Shown: in pieces, positions 44,201 through 58,900 of the stretch
Numbering within the stretch: position 1 is the stretch's first letter
How the letters are laid out: the number at the start of each line of letters is the position of its first letter
Assembly: GCA_963971305.1 (NCBI GenBank)
Contig: OZ020304.1
Span: forward strand, 36,489,233 to 36,553,232
Length of the DNA stretch: 64,000 nucleotides
Direction of reading: 5' to 3'
From: Arcuatula senhousia
Taxonomy: Eukaryota > Mollusca > Bivalvia > Mytilida > Mytilidae
Program-made: the position numbers and the translations under genes
The notes under the pieces: generated by a model
What the model saw: the letters and a program-made list of their open reading frames with translations, nothing else
What the model was told of the DNA's origin: nothing
Databases searched by the model: none

Positions 44201-47200
44201 TTGTGGAACAATGAAAAATTTACCCAGCTGGGGATTTTGGGAATGGATTATGCTACCATAGAGCTAGCAAATCCCAAAAGCTCGGTCCAAACTTTGCCGT
44301 AGGGGCTAAGCATAGGCCAGTACCAAGACGAAGGGTTATATGGCCAGGGGGACCCCTACTTTGACCATGGATTGTGGAACAATGAAAAATTTACCCAGCT
44401 GGGGATTTTGGGAATGGATTATGCTACATAGAGCTAGCAAATCCCAAAAGCTCGGTCCAAACTTTGCCGTAGGGGCTAAGCATAGGCAGTACCAAGACGA
44501 AGGGTTATATGGCCAGGGGGACCCTACTTTGACCATGGATTGTGGAACAATGAAAAATTTACCCAGCTGGGGATTTTGGGAATGGATTATGCTACCATAG
44601 AGCTAGCAAATCCCAAAAGCTCGGTCCAAACTTTGCCGTAGGGGCTAAGCATAGGCAGTACCAAGACGAAGGGTTATATGGCCAGGGGGACCCTACTTTG
44701 ACCATGGATTGTGGAACAATGAAAAATTTACCCAGCTGGGGATTTTGGGAATGGATTATGCTACCATAGAGCTAGCAAATCCCAAAAGCTCGGTCCAAAC
44801 TTTGCCGTAGGGGCTAAGCATAGGCAGTACCAAGACGAAGGGTTATATGGCCAGGGGGACCCCTACTTTGACCATGGATTGTGGAACAATGAAAAATTTA
44901 CCCAGCTGGGGATTTTGGGAATGGATTATGCTACCATAGAGCTAGCAAATCCCAAAAGCTCGGTCCAAACTTTGCCGTAGGGGGCTAAGCATAGGCAGTA
45001 CCAAGACGAAGGGTTATATGGCCAGGGGGACCCTACTTTGACCATGGATTGTGGAACAATGAAAAATTTACCCAGCTGGGGATTTTGGGAATGGATTATG
45101 CTACCATAGAGCTAGCAAATCCCAAAAGCTCGGTCCAAACTTTGCCGTAGGGGCTAAGCATAGGCAGTACCAAGACGAAGGGTTATATGGCCAGGGGGAC
45201 CCTACTTTGACCATGGATTGTGGAACAATGAAAAATTTACCAGCTGGGGATTTTGGGAATGGATTATGCTACCATAGAGCTAGCAAATCCCAAAAGCTCG
45301 GTCCAAACTTTGCCGTAGGGGCTAAGCATAGGCAGTACCAAGACGAAGGGTTATATGGCCAGGGGGACCCTACTTTGACCATGGATTGTGGAACAATGAA
45401 AAATTTACCCAGCTGGGGATTTTGGGAATGGATTATGCTACCATAGAGCTAGCAAATCCCAAAAGCTCGGTCCAAACTTTGCCGTAGGGGCTAAGCATAG
45501 GCAGTACCAAGACGAAGGGTTATATGGCCAGGGGGACCCTACTTTGACCATGGATTGTGGAACAATGAAAAATTTACCCAGCTGGGGATTTTGGGAATGG
45601 ATTATGCTACCATAGAGCTAGCAAATCCCAAAAGCTCGGTCCAAACTTTGCCGTAGGGGCTAAGCATAGGCAGTACCAAGACGAAGGGTTATATGGCCAG
45701 GGGGACCCTACTTTGACCATGGATTGTGGAACAATGAAAAATTTACCCAGCTGGGGATTTTGGGAATGGATTATGCTACCATAGAGCTAGCAAATCCCAA
45801 AAGCTCGGTCCAAACTTTGCCGTAGGGGCTAAGCATAGGCAGTACCAAGACGAAGGGTTATATGGCCAGGGGGACCCTACTTTGACCATGGATTGTGGAA
45901 CAATGAAAAATTTACCCAGCTGGGGATTTTGGGAATGGATTATGCTACCATAGAGCTAGCAAATCCCAAAAGCTCGGTCCAAACTTTGCCGTAGGGGCTA
46001 AGCATAGGCAGTACCAAGACGAAGGGTTATATGGCCAGGGGGACCCTACTTTGACCATGGATTGTGGAACAATGAAAAATTTACCCAGCTGGGGATTTTG
46101 GGAATGGATTATGCTACCATAGAGCTAGCAAATCCCAAAAGCTCGGTCCAAACTTTGCCGTAGGGGCTAAGCATAGGCAGTACCAAGACGAAGGGTTATA
46201 TGGCCAGGGGGACCCTACTTTGACCATGGATTGTGGAACAATGAAAAATTTACCCAGCTGGGGATTTTGGGAATGGATTATGCTACCATAGAGCTAGCAA
46301 ATCCCAAAAGCTCGGTCCAAACTTTGCCGTAGGGGCTAAGCATAGGCAGTACCAAGACGAAGGGTTATATGGCCAGGGGGACCCTACTTTGACCATGGAT
46401 TGTGGAACAATGAAAAATTTACCCAGCTGGGGATTTTGGGAATGGATTATGCTACCATAGAGCTAGCAAATCCCAAAAGCTCGGTCCAAACTTTGCCGTA
46501 GGGGCTAAGCATAGGCAGTACCAAGACGAAGGGTTATATGGCCAGGGGGACCCTACTTTGACCATGGATTGTGGAACAATGAAAAATTTACCCAGCTGGG
46601 GATTTTGGGAATGGATTATGCTACCATAGAGCTAGCAAATCCCAAAAGCTCGGTCCAAACTTTGCCGTAGGGGCTAAGCATAGGCAGTACCAAGACGAAG
46701 GGTTATATGGCCAGGGGGACCCTACTTTGACCATGGATTGTGGAACAATGAAAAATTTACCCAGCTGGGGATTTTGGGAATGGATTATGCTACCATAGAG
46801 CTAGCAAATCCCAAAAGCTCGGTCCAAACTTTGCCGTAGGGGCTAAGCATAGGCAGTACCAAGACGAAGGGTTATATGGCCAGGGGGACCCTACTTTGAC
46901 CATGGATTGTGGAACAATGAAAAATTTACCCAGCTGGGGATTTTGGGAATGGATTATGCTACCATAGAGCTAGCAAATCCCAAAAGCTCGGTCCAAACTT
47001 TGCCGTAGGGGCTAAGCATAGGCAGTACCAAGACGAAGGGTTATATGGCCAGGGGGACCCTACTTTGACCATGGATTGTGGAACAATGAAAAATTTACCC
47101 AGCTGGGGATTTTGGGAATGGATTATGCTACCATAGAGCTAGCAAATCCCAAAAGCTCGGTCCAAACTTTGCCGTAGGGGCTAAGCATAGGCAGTACCAA

Positions 47201-50200
47201 GACGAAGGGTTATATGGCCAGGGGGACCCTACTTTGACCATGGATTGTGGAACAATGAAAAATTTACCCAGCTGGGGATTTTGGGAATGGATTATGCTAC
47301 CATAGAGCTAGCAAATCCCAAAAGCTCGGTCCAAACTTTGCCGTAGGGGCTAAGCATAGGCAGTACCAAGACGAAGGGTTATATGGCCAGGGGGACCCTA
47401 CTTTGACCATGGATTGTGGAACAATGAAAAATTTACCCAGCTGGGGATTTTGGGAATGGATTATGCTACCATAGAGCTAGCAAATCCCAAAAGCTCGGTC
47501 CAAACTTTGCCGTAGGGGCTAAGCATAGGCAGTACCAAGACGAAGGGTTATATGGCCAGGGGGACCCTACTTTGACCATGGATTGTGGAACAATGAAAAA
47601 TTTACCCAGCTGGGGATTTTGGGAATGGATTATGCTACCATAGAGCTAGCAAATCCCAAAAGCTCGGTCCAAACTTTGCCGTAGGGGCTAAGCATAGGCA
47701 GTACCAAGACGAAGGGTTATATGGCCAGGGGGACCCTACTTTGACCATGGATTGTGGAACAATGAAAAATTTACCCAGCTGGGGATTTTGGGAATGGATT
47801 ATGCTACCATAGAGCTAGCAAATCCCAAAAGCTCGGTCCAAACTTTGCCGTAGGGGCTAAGCATAGGCAGTACCAAGACGAAGGGTTATATGGCCAGGGG
47901 GACCCTACTTTGACCATGGATTGTGGAACAATGAAAAATTTACCCAGCTGGGGATTTTGGGAATGGATTATGCTACCATAGAGCTAGCAAATCCCAAAAG
48001 CTCGGTCCAAACTTTGCCGTAGGGGCTAAGCATAGGCAGTACCAAGACGAAGGGTTATATGGCCAGGGGGACCCTACTTTGACCATGGATTGTGGAACAA
48101 TGAAAAATTTACCCAGCTGGGGATTTTGGGAATGGATTATGCTACCATAGAGCTAGCAAATCCCAAAAGCTCGGTCCAAACTTTGCCGTAGGGGCTAAGC
48201 ATAGGCAGTACCAAGACGAAGGGTTATATGGCCAGGGGGACCCTACTTTGACCATGGATTGTGGAACAATGAAAAATTTACCCAGCTGGGGATTTTGGGA
48301 ATGGATTATGCTACCATAGAGCTAGCAAATCCCAAAAGCTCGGTCCAAACTTTGCCGTAGGGGCTAAGCATAGGCAGTACCAAGACGAAGGGTTATATGG
48401 CCAGGGGGACCCTACTTTGACCATGGATTGTGGAACAATGAAAAATTTACCCAGCTGGGGATTTTGGGAATGGATTATGCTACCATAGAGCTAGCAAATC
48501 CCAAAAGCTCGGTCCAAACTTTGCCGTAGGGGCTAAGCATAGGCAGTACCAAGACGAAGGGTTATATGGCCAGGGGGACCCTACTTTGACCATGGATTGT
48601 GGAACAATGAAAAATTTACCCAGCTGGGGATTTTGGGAATGGATTATGCTACCATAGAGCTAGCAAATCCCAAAAGCTCGGTCCAAACTTTGCCGTAGGG
48701 GCTAAGCATAGGCAGTACCAAGACGAAGGGTTATATGGCCAGGGGGACCCTACTTTGACCATGGATTGTGGAACAATGAAAAATTTACCCAGCTGGGGAT
48801 TTTGGGAATGGATTATGCTACCATAGAGCTAGCAAATCCCAAAAGCTCGGTCCAAACTTTGCCGTAGGGGCTAAGCATAGGCAGTACCAAGACGAAGGGT
48901 TATATGGCCAGGGGGACCCTACTTTGACCATGGATTGTGGAACAATGAAAAATTTACCCAGCTGGGGATTTTGGGAATGGATTATGCTACCATAGAGCTA
49001 GCAAATCCCAAAAGCTCGGTCCAAACTTTGCCGTAGGGGCTAAGCATAGGCAGTACCAAGACGAAGGGTTATATGGCCAGGGGGACCCTACTTTGACCAT
49101 GGATTGTGGAACAATGAAAAATTTACCCAGCTGGGGATTTTGGGAATGGATTATGCTACCATAGAGCTAGCAAATCCCAAAAGCTCGGTCCAAACTTTGC
49201 CGTAGGGGCTAAGCATAGGCAGTACCAAGACGAAGGGTTATATGGCCAGGGGGACCCTACTTTGACCATGGATTGTGGAACAATGAAAAATTTACCCAGC
49301 TGGGGATTTTGGGAATGGATTATGCTACCATAGAGCTAGCAAATCCCAAAAGCTCGGTCCAAACTTTGCCGTAGGGGCTAAGCATAGGCAGTACCAAGAC
49401 GAAGGGTTATATGGCCAGGGGGACCCTACTTTGACCATGGATTGTGGAACAATGAAAAATTTACCCAGCTGGGGATTTTGGGAATGGATTATGCTACCAT
49501 AGAGCTAGCAAATCCCAAAAGCTCGGTCCAAACTTTGCCGTAGGGGCTAAGCATAGGCAGTACCAAGACGAAGGGTTATATGGCCAGGGGGACCCTACTT
49601 TGACCATGGATTGTGGAACAATGAAAAATTTACCCAGCTGGGGATTTTGGGAATGGATTATGCTACCATAGAGCTAGCAAATCCCAAAAGCTCGGTCCAA
49701 ACTTTGCCGTAGGGGCTAAGCATAGGCAGTACCAAGACGAAGGGTTATATGGCCAGGGGGACCCTACTTTGACCATGGATTGTGGAACAATGAAAAATTT
49801 ACCCAGCTGGGGATTTTGGGAATGGATTATGCTACCATAGAGCTAGCAAATCCCAAAAGCTCGGTCCAAACTTTGCCGTAGGGGCTAAGCATAGGCAGTA
49901 CCAAGACGAAGGGTTATATGGCCAGGGGGACCCTACTTTGACCATGGATTGTGGAACAATGAAAAATTTACCCAGCTGGGGATTTTGGGAATGGATTATG
50001 CTACCATAGAGCTAGCAAATCCCAAAAGCTCGGTCCAAACTTTGCCGTAGGGGCTAAGCATAGGCAGTACCAAGACGAAGGGTTATATGGCCAGGGGGAC
50101 CCTACTTTGACCATGGATTGTGGAACAATGAAAAATTTACCCAGCTGGGGATTTTGGGAATGGATTATGCTACCATAGAGCTAGCAAATCCCAAAAGCTC

Positions 50201-53200
50201 GGTCCAAACTTTGCCGTAGGGGCTAAGCATAGGCAGTACCAAGACGAAGGGTTATATGGCCAGGGGGACCCTACTTTGACCATGGATTGTGGAACAATGA
50301 AAAATTTACCCAGCTGGGGATTTTGGGAATGGATTATGCTACCATAGAGCTAGCAAATCCCAAAAGCTCGGTCCAAACTTTGCCGTAGGGGCTAAGCATA
50401 GGCAGTACCAAGACGAAGGGTTATATGGCCAGGGGGACCCTACTTTGACCATGGATTGTGGAACAATGAAAAATTTACCCAGCTGGGGATTTTGGGAATG
50501 GATTATGCTACCATAGAGCTAGCAAATCCCAAAAGCTCGGTCCAAACTTTGCCGTAGGGGCTAAGCATAGGCAGTACCAAGACGAAGGGTTATATGGCCA
50601 GGGGGACCCTACTTTGACCATGGATTGTGGAACAATGAAAAATTTACCCAGCTGGGGATTTTGGGAATGGATTATGCTACCATAGAGCTAGCAAATCCCA
50701 AAAGCTCGGTCCAAACTTTGCCGTAGGGGCTAAGCATAGGCAGTACCAAGACGAAGGGTTATATGGCCAGGGGGACCCTACTTTGACCATGGATTGTGGA
50801 ACAATGAAAAATTTACCCAGCTGGGGATTTTGGGAATGGATTATGCTACCATAGAGCTAGCAAATCCCAAAAGCTCGGTCCAAACTTTGCCGTAGGGGCT
50901 AAGCATAGGCAGTACCAAGACGAAGGGTTATATGGCCAGGGGGACCCTACTTTGACCATGGATTGTGGAACAATGAAAAATTTACCCAGCTGGGGATTTT
51001 GGGAATGGATTATGCTACCATAGAGCTAGCAAATCCCAAAAGCTCGGTCCAAACTTTGCCGTAGGGGCTAAGCATAGGCAGTACCAAGACGAAGGGTTAT
51101 ATGGCCAGGGGGACCCTACTTTGACCATGGATTGTGGAACAATGAAAAATTTACCCAGCTGGGGATTTTGGGAATGGATTATGCTACCATAGAGCTAGCA
51201 AATCCCAAAAGCTCGGTCCAAACTTTGCCGTAGGGGCTAAGCATAGGCAGTACCAAGACGAAGGGTTATATGGCCAGGGGGACCCTACTTTGACCATGGA
51301 TTGTGGAACAATGAAAAATTTACCCAGCTGGGGATTTTGGGAATGGATTATGCTACCATAGAGCTAGCAAATCCCAAAAGCTCGGTCCAAACTTTGCCGT
51401 AGGGGCTAAGCATAGGCAGTACCAAGACGAAGGGTTATATGGCCAGGGGGACCCTACTTTGACCATGGATTGTGGAACAATGAAAAATTTACCCAGCTGG
51501 GGATTTTGGGAATGGATTATGCTACCATAGAGCTAGCAAATCCCAAAAGCTCGGTCCAAACTTTGCCGTAGGGGCTAAGCATAGGCAGTACCAAGACGAA
51601 GGGTTATATGGCCAGGGGGACCCTACTTTGACCATGGATTGTGGAACAATGAAAAATTTACCCAGCTGGGGATTTTGGGAATGGATTATGCTACCATAGA
51701 GCTAGCAAATCCCAAAAGCTCGGTCCAAACTTTGCCGTAGGGGCTAAGCATAGGCAGTACCAAGACGAAGGGTTATATGGCCAGGGGGACCCTACTTTGA
51801 CCATGGATTGTGGAACAATGAAAAATTTACCCAGCTGGGGATTTTGGGAATGGATTATGCTACCATAGAGCTAGCAAATCCCAAAAGCTCGGTCCAAACT
51901 TTGCCGTAGGGGCTAAGCATAGGCAGTACCAAGACGAAGGGTTATATGGCCAGGGGGACCCTACTTTGACCATGGATTGTGGAACAATGAAAAATTTACC
52001 CAGCTGGGGATTTTGGGAATGGATTATGCTACCATAGAGCTAGCAAATCCCAAAAGCTCGGTCCAAACTTTGCCGTAGGGGCTAAGCATAGGCAGTACCA
52101 AGACGAAGGGTTATATGGCCAGGGGGACCCTACTTTGACCATGGATTGTGGAACAATGAAAAATTTACCCAGCTGGGGATTTTGGGAATGGATTATGCTA
52201 CCATAGAGCTAGCAAATCCCAAAAGCTCGGTCCAAACTTTGCCGTAGGGGCTAAGCATAGGCAGTACCAAGACGAAGGGTTATATGGCCAGGGGGACCCT
52301 ACTTTGACCATGGATTGTGGAACAATGAAAAATTTACCCAGCTGGGGATTTTGGGAATGGATTATGCTACCATAGAGCTAGCAAATCCCAAAAGCTCGGT
52401 CCAAACTTTGCCGTAGGGGCTAAGCATAGGCAGTACCAAGACGAAGGGTTATATGGCCAGGGGGACCCTACTTTGACCATGGATTGTGGAACAATGAAAA
52501 ATTTACCCAGCTGGGGATTTTGGGAATGGATTATGCTACCATAGAGCTAGCAAATCCCAAAAGCTCGGTCCAAACTTTGCCGTAGGGGCTAAGCATAGGC
52601 AGTACCAAGACGAAGGGTTATATGGCCAGGGGGACCCTACTTTGACCATGGATTGTGGAACAATGAAAAATTTACCCAGCTGGGGATTTTGGGAATGGAT
52701 TATGCTACCATAGAGCTAGCAAATCCCAAAAGCTCGGTCCAAACTTTGCCGTAGGGGCTAAGCATAGGCAGTACCAAGACGAAGGGTTATATGGCCAGGG
52801 GGACCCTACTTTGACCATGGATTGTGGAACAATGAAAAATTTACCCAGCTGGGGATTTTGGGAATGGATTATGCTACCATAGAGCTAGCAAATCCCAAAA
52901 GCTCGGTCCAAACTTTGCCGTAGGGGCTAAGCATAGGCAGTACCAAGACGAAGGGTTATATGGCCAGGGGGACCCTACTTTGACCATGGATTGTGGAACA
53001 ATGAAAAATTTACCCAGCTGGGGATTTTGGGAATGGATTATGCTACCATAGAGCTAGCAAATCCCAAAAGCTCGGTCCAAACTTTGCCGTAGGGGCTAAG
53101 CATAGGCAGTACCAAGACGAAGGGTTATATGGCCAGGGGGACCCTACTTTGACCATGGATTGTGGAACAATGAAAAATTTACCCAGCTGGGGATTTTGGG

Positions 53201-55941
53201 AATGGATTATGCTACCATAGAGCTAGCAAATCCCAAAAGCTCGGTCCAAACTTTGCCGTAGGGGCTAAGCATAGGCAGTACCAAGACGAAGGGTTATATG
53301 GCCAGGGGGACCCTACTTTGACCATGGATTGTGGAACAATGAAAAATTTACCCAGCTGGGGATTTTGGGAATGGATTATGCTACCATAGAGCTAGCAAAT
53401 CCCAAAAGCTCGGTCCAAACTTTGCCGTAGGGGCTAAGCATAGGCAGTACCAAGACGAAGGGTTATATGGCCAGGGGGACCCTACTTTGACCATGGATTG
53501 TGGAACAATGAAAAATTTACCCAGCTGGGGATTTTGGGAATGGATTATGCTACCATAGAGCTAGCAAATCCCAAAAGCTCGGTCCAAACTTTGCCGTAGG
53601 GGCTAAGCATAGGCAGTACCAAGACGAAGGGTTATATGGCCAGGGGGACCCTACTTTGACCATGGATTGTGGAACAATGAAAAATTTACCCAGCTGGGGA
53701 TTTTGGGAATGGATTATGCTACCATAGAGCTAGCAAATCCCAAAAGCTCGGTCCAAACTTTGCCGTAGGGGCTAAGCATAGGCAGTACCAAGACGAAGGG
53801 TTATATGGCCAGGGGGACCCTACTTTGACCATGGATTGTGGAACAATGAAAAATTTACCCAGCTGGGGATTTTGGGAATGGATTATGCTACCATAGAGCT
53901 AGCAAATCCCAAAAGCTCGGTCCAAACTTTGCCGTAGGGGCTAAGCATAGGCAGTACCAAGACGAAGGGTTATATGGCCAGGGGGACCCTACTTTGACCA
54001 TGGATTGTGGAACAATGAAAAATTTACCCAGCTGGGGATTTTGGGAATGGATTATGCTACCATAGAGCTAGCAAATCCCAAAAGCTCGGTCCAAACTTTG
54101 CCGTAGGGGCTAAGCATAGGCAGTACCAAGACGAAGGGTTATATGGCCAGGGGGACCCTACTTTGACCATGGATTGTGGAACAATGAAAAATTTACCCAG
54201 CTGGGGATTTTGGGAATGGATTATGCTACCATAGAGCTAGCAAATCCCAAAAGCTCGGTCCAAACTTTGCCGTAGGGGCTAAGCATAGGCAGTACCAAGA
54301 CGAAGGGTTATATGGCCAGGGGGACCCTACTTTGACCATGGATTGTGGAACAATGAAAAATTTACCCAGCTGGGGATTTTGGGAATGGATTATGCTACCA
54401 TAGAGCTAGCAAATCCCAAAAGCTCGGTCCAAACTTTGCCGTAGGGGCTAAGCATAGGCAGTACCAAGACGAAGGGTTATATGGCCAGGGGGACCCTACT
54501 TTGACCATGGATTGTGGAACAATGAAAAATTTACCCAGCTGGGGATTTTGGGAATGGATTATGCTACCATAGAGCTAGCAAATCCCAAAAGCTCGGTCCA
54601 AACTTTGCCGTAGGGGCTAAGCATAGGCAGTACCAAGACGAAGGGTTATATGGCCAGGGGGACCCTACTTTGACCATGGATTGTGGAACAATGAAAAATT
54701 TACCCAGCTGGGGATTTTGGGAATGGATTATGCTACCATAGAGCTAGCAAATCCCAAAAGCTCGGTCCAAACTTTGCCGTAGGGGCTAAGCATAGGCAGT
54801 ACCAAGACGAAGGGTTATATGGCCAGGGGGACCCTACTTTGACCATGGATTGTGGAACAATGAAAAATTTACCCAGCTGGGGATTTTGGGAATGGATTAT
54901 GCTACCATAGAGCTAGCAAATCCCAAAAGCTCGGTCCAAACTTTGCCGTAGGGGCTAAGCATAGGCAGTACCAAGACGAAGGGTTATATGGCCAGGGGGA
55001 CCCTACTTTGACCATGGATTGTGGAACAATGAAAAATTTACCCAGCTGGGGATTTTGGGAATGGATTATGCTACCATAGAGCTAGCAAATCCCAAAAGCT
55101 CGGTCCAAACTTTGCCGTAGGGGCTAAGCATAGGCAGTACCAAGACGAAGGGTTATATGGCCAGGGGGACCCTACTTTGACCATGGATTGTGGAACAATG
55201 AAAAATTTACCCAGCTGGGGATTTTGGGAATGGATTATGCTACCATAGAGCTAGCAAATCCCAAAAGCTCGGTCCAAACTTTGCCGTAGGGGCTAAGCAT
55301 AGGCAGTACCAAGACGAAGGGTTATATGGCCAGGGGGACCCTACTTTGACCATGGATTGTGGAACAATGAAAAATTAACCCAGCTGGGGATTTTGGGAAT
55401 GGATTATGCTACCATAGAGCTAGCAAATCCCAAAAGCTCGGTCCAAACTTTGCCGTAGGGGCTAAGCATAGGCAGTACCAAGACGAAGGGTTATATGGCC
55501 AGGGGGACCCTACTTTGACCATGGATTGTGGAACAATGAAAAATTTACCCAGCTGGGGATTTTGGGAATGGATTATGCTACCATAGAGCTAGCAAATCCC
55601 AAAAGCTCGGTCCAAACTTTGCCGTAGGGGCTAAGCATAGGCAGTACCAAGACGAAGGGTTATATGGCCAGGGGGACCCTACTTTGACCATGGATTGTGG
55701 AACAATGAAAAATTTACCCAGCTGGGGATTTTGGGAATGGATTATGCTACCATAGAGCTAGCAAATCCCAAAAGCTCGGTCCAAACTTTGCCGTAGGGGC
55801 TAAGCATAGGCAGTACCAAGACGAAGGGTTATATGGCCAGGGGGACCGTACTTTGACCATGGATTGTGGAACAATGAAAAATTTACCCAGCTGGGGATTT
55901 TGGGAATATATTATGCTACCATAGAGCTAGCAAATCCCAAA
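32266..55941 (-). repeat. Satellite array A, about 140 copies of a 169-bp monomer
   Basis: Monomer starts such as AAAGCTCGGT at 32271, 32440 and 32609 give a period of exactly 169 bp. About 52 copies up to about 41080 carry GCTAGCATAGAGCTAGC; about 86 copies after about 41430 carry GCTACCATAGAGCTAGC, a single diagnostic base. Copies from about 45260 to 55360 look essentially identical. The strand is given as minus because array B, taken as plus, is the same monomer reversed. 169 is not a multiple of 3, so the 60-90-codon open frames here are not genes. Confidence 0.95.
41080..41430. repeat. Degenerate junction between two satellite A subarrays
   Basis: About two monomers with many small insertions and deletions (for example an 18-base loss after GCCGTA at 41084, and extra bases in ACACCCCCTAGC at 41331). 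This is far above the background of either flank and sits exactly where the diagnostic base changes from G to C. Confidence 0.8.
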
Positions 55942-58900
55942 AGGTCAAATTTGGGTGCCGTCGACCGTCCGCCCCAACATGTTGGTACCACTATGGAATG
56001 AGCCCTACGACAAAGTTTGGACCGAGCTTTTGGGATATGCTAGTACTATCCTAGCACTATTCAGTCCTTTAATCACTATCTGGGTAAATTTTTACTTTTT
56101 TCTTGATTGTTGGTCAAAGCTGGGTACCTCGTCCTTCTTCCCCTACATCTTGGTACCCCTATGGAATGAGCCCTACGACAAAGTTTGGGCCAAATTTTAG
56201 TGATATGCTAGTACTATCCTAGCACTATTCAGTCCTTTAATCACTATCTGGGTAAATTTTTACTTTATCTTGATTGTTGGTCAAAGTTGGGAACCTCGTC
56301 CTTCTGCCCCTACATCTTGGTACCCCTATGGAATGAGCCCTACGACAAAGTTAGGGCCGAATTTTAGTGATATGCTAGTACTATCCTAGCACTATCTAGC
56401 CCTTTAATCCCCTGCTGGGTAAATTTTTACTTTTTTCTTGATTGTTGGTCAAATTTGGGAACCTCGTCCTTCTGCCCCTACATATTGGTACCCCTATGGA
56501 ATGAGCCCTACGGCAAAGTTTGGACCAAACTTTTGGGATATGCTTGAACTATCCTACCACTATCTAGTCTTTTAATCACTATGTGGGTAAATTTTTACTT
56601 TTTTATTGATTGTTGGTCAAAGTTGGATACCCTCGTCCGTCTGCCCCTACATCTTAGCACCCCTAAGGAATGAGCCCTACGGCAAAGTTTGGAGAATGCT
56701 TTTGGGATATGCTAGTCCTATCCTAGCACTATCCAGTCCTTTAATCCCTAGCTGCATAAATGTTTACTTTTTTCTTGATTGTGGGTCAAATTTGGGAACC
56801 TCGTCCTTCTGCCCCTACATATTGGTACCCCTATGGAATGAGCCCTACGGCAAAGTTTGGACCAAACTTTTGGGATATGCTTGAACTATCCTACCACTAT
56901 CTAGTCTTCTAATCACTATGTGGGTAAATTTTTACTTTTTTATTGATTGTTGGTCAAAGTTGGATACCCTCGTCCGTCTGCCCCTACATCGTAGCACCCA
57001 TAAGGAAAGAGCCCTACGGCAAAGTTTGGAGAAAGCTTTTGGGATATGCTAGTCCTATCCTAGCACTATCCAGTCCTTTAATCCCTAGCTGCATAAATTT
57101 TTACTTTTTTCTTGATTGTTGGTCAAAATTCGGTACCCTCGTCCCTCTGACCCTACATCTTGGTACTCCCTATGGAATGAGCTCAACGGCAAAGTTTGGA
57201 CCGAGCTTTTGGGATATGCTAGTACTATCCTATAACTATCCAGTCCTTTAATCACTATGTGGGTAAATTTTTACTTATTTCTTGATTGTTGGTCAAAGTT
57301 CGGTACCCTCGTCCCTCTGACCCTACATCTTGGTACCCATATGGAATGAGCTCAACGGCAAAGTTTGGACCGAGCTTTTGGGATATGCTAGTACTATCCT
57401 ATCACTATCCAGTCCTTTAATCACTATGTGGGTAAATTTTTACTTATTTCTTGATTGTTGGTCAAAGTTGGGCACCCTCGTCCGTCTAACCCAACATCTT
57501 GGTACCCATATGGAATGAGCTCAACGTCAAAGTTTGGACCGAGCTTTTGGGATATGCTAGTACTATCCTACCACTATCCAGTCCTTTAATCACTATGTGG
57601 GTAAATTTTTACTTTCTTCTTGATTGTTGGTCAAAGTTGGGTACTCTCGACCGTCTGCCCCTACATCTTGGTACCCATATGGAATAAGCCCTACGGCAAA
57701 GTTTGGACCGAGCTTTTGGGATATGCTAGTACTATCCTAGCACTATCCAGCCCTTTAATCCCCTGCTGGGTAAATTTTCACTTTTTTCTTGATAGTTGGT
57801 CAAACTTGGGTACCCTCGTCCGTCTGCCCCTACATTTTGGTACCCAAATGGAATGAGTCCTACGGCAAAGTTTGGACCGAGCTTTTGGGATATGCTAGTA
57901 CTATCCTAGCACTATCCAGTCCTTTAATCCTCTGCTGGGTAAGTTTTTACTTTTTTCTTGATTGTTGGTCAAAGTTGGGAACCTCGTCCTTCTGCCCCTA
58001 CATCTTGGTACCCCTATGGAATGAGCCCTACGGCAAAGTTTGGACCAAACTTTTGGGAAATGCTTGAACTATCCTACCACTATCTAGTCTTTTAATCCCT
58101 AACTGGGTAAAATTTTACTTGTTTCTTGATTGTTGGTCAAAGTTGGATACCCTCGTCCGTCTGCCCCTTCATATTGGTGCCCCTATGGAATGAGCCCTAC
58201 GGCAAAGTTTGGACCGAGGTTTAAGGATATGCTAGTACTATCCAAGCACTATTCAGTCCTTTAATCCCTATCTGGGTAAATTTTTACTTTTTTCTTGATT
58301 GTTGGTCAAAGTTGGGTACCCTCGTCCGTCTGCCCCTACATCTTAGTATCCCTAGCGAATGAGCCCTACGGCAAAGTTTGGACCGAGCTTTTGGGATATG
58401 CTAGTCCTATCCTAGCACTATCCAGTCCTTTAATCCCTAGCTGGATAAATTTTTACTTTTTTCTTGATTGTTGGTCAAAGTTCGGTACCCTCGTCCCTCT
58501 GACCCTACATCTTGGTACTCCCTATGGAATGAGCCCTACGGCAAAGTTTGGGCCGAGTTTTCGGGATATGCAAGTACTTTCCTAGTACTATCTAGCCCTT
58601 TAATCCCCTGCTTGGTAAATTTTTCCTTTTTTCTTGATTGTTGGTCAAATTTGGGTGCCCTCGACCGTTTGCCCAAACATGTTGGTACCACTATGGAATG
58701 ACCCCTACGGCAAAGTTTGGACCGAGCTTTTGGGATATGCTAGTACTATCCTAGCACTATCCAGTCCTTTAATCACTATCTGGGTAAATTTTTACTTTTT
58801 TCTTGATTGTTGGTCAAAGTTGGGTACCCTCGTCCGTCTGCCCCTACATCTTTGTACCCCTATGGAATGAGCCCTACGGCAAAGTTTGGAGAGAGCTTTT

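Noticed and set aside
32266..45446. Many 60-86-codon open frames inside satellite A (for example around 41295, 44340, 45207)
   Set aside because: They are frames of the 169-bp monomer, which changes frame each copy; they open only where an indel occurs and repeat the same peptide.
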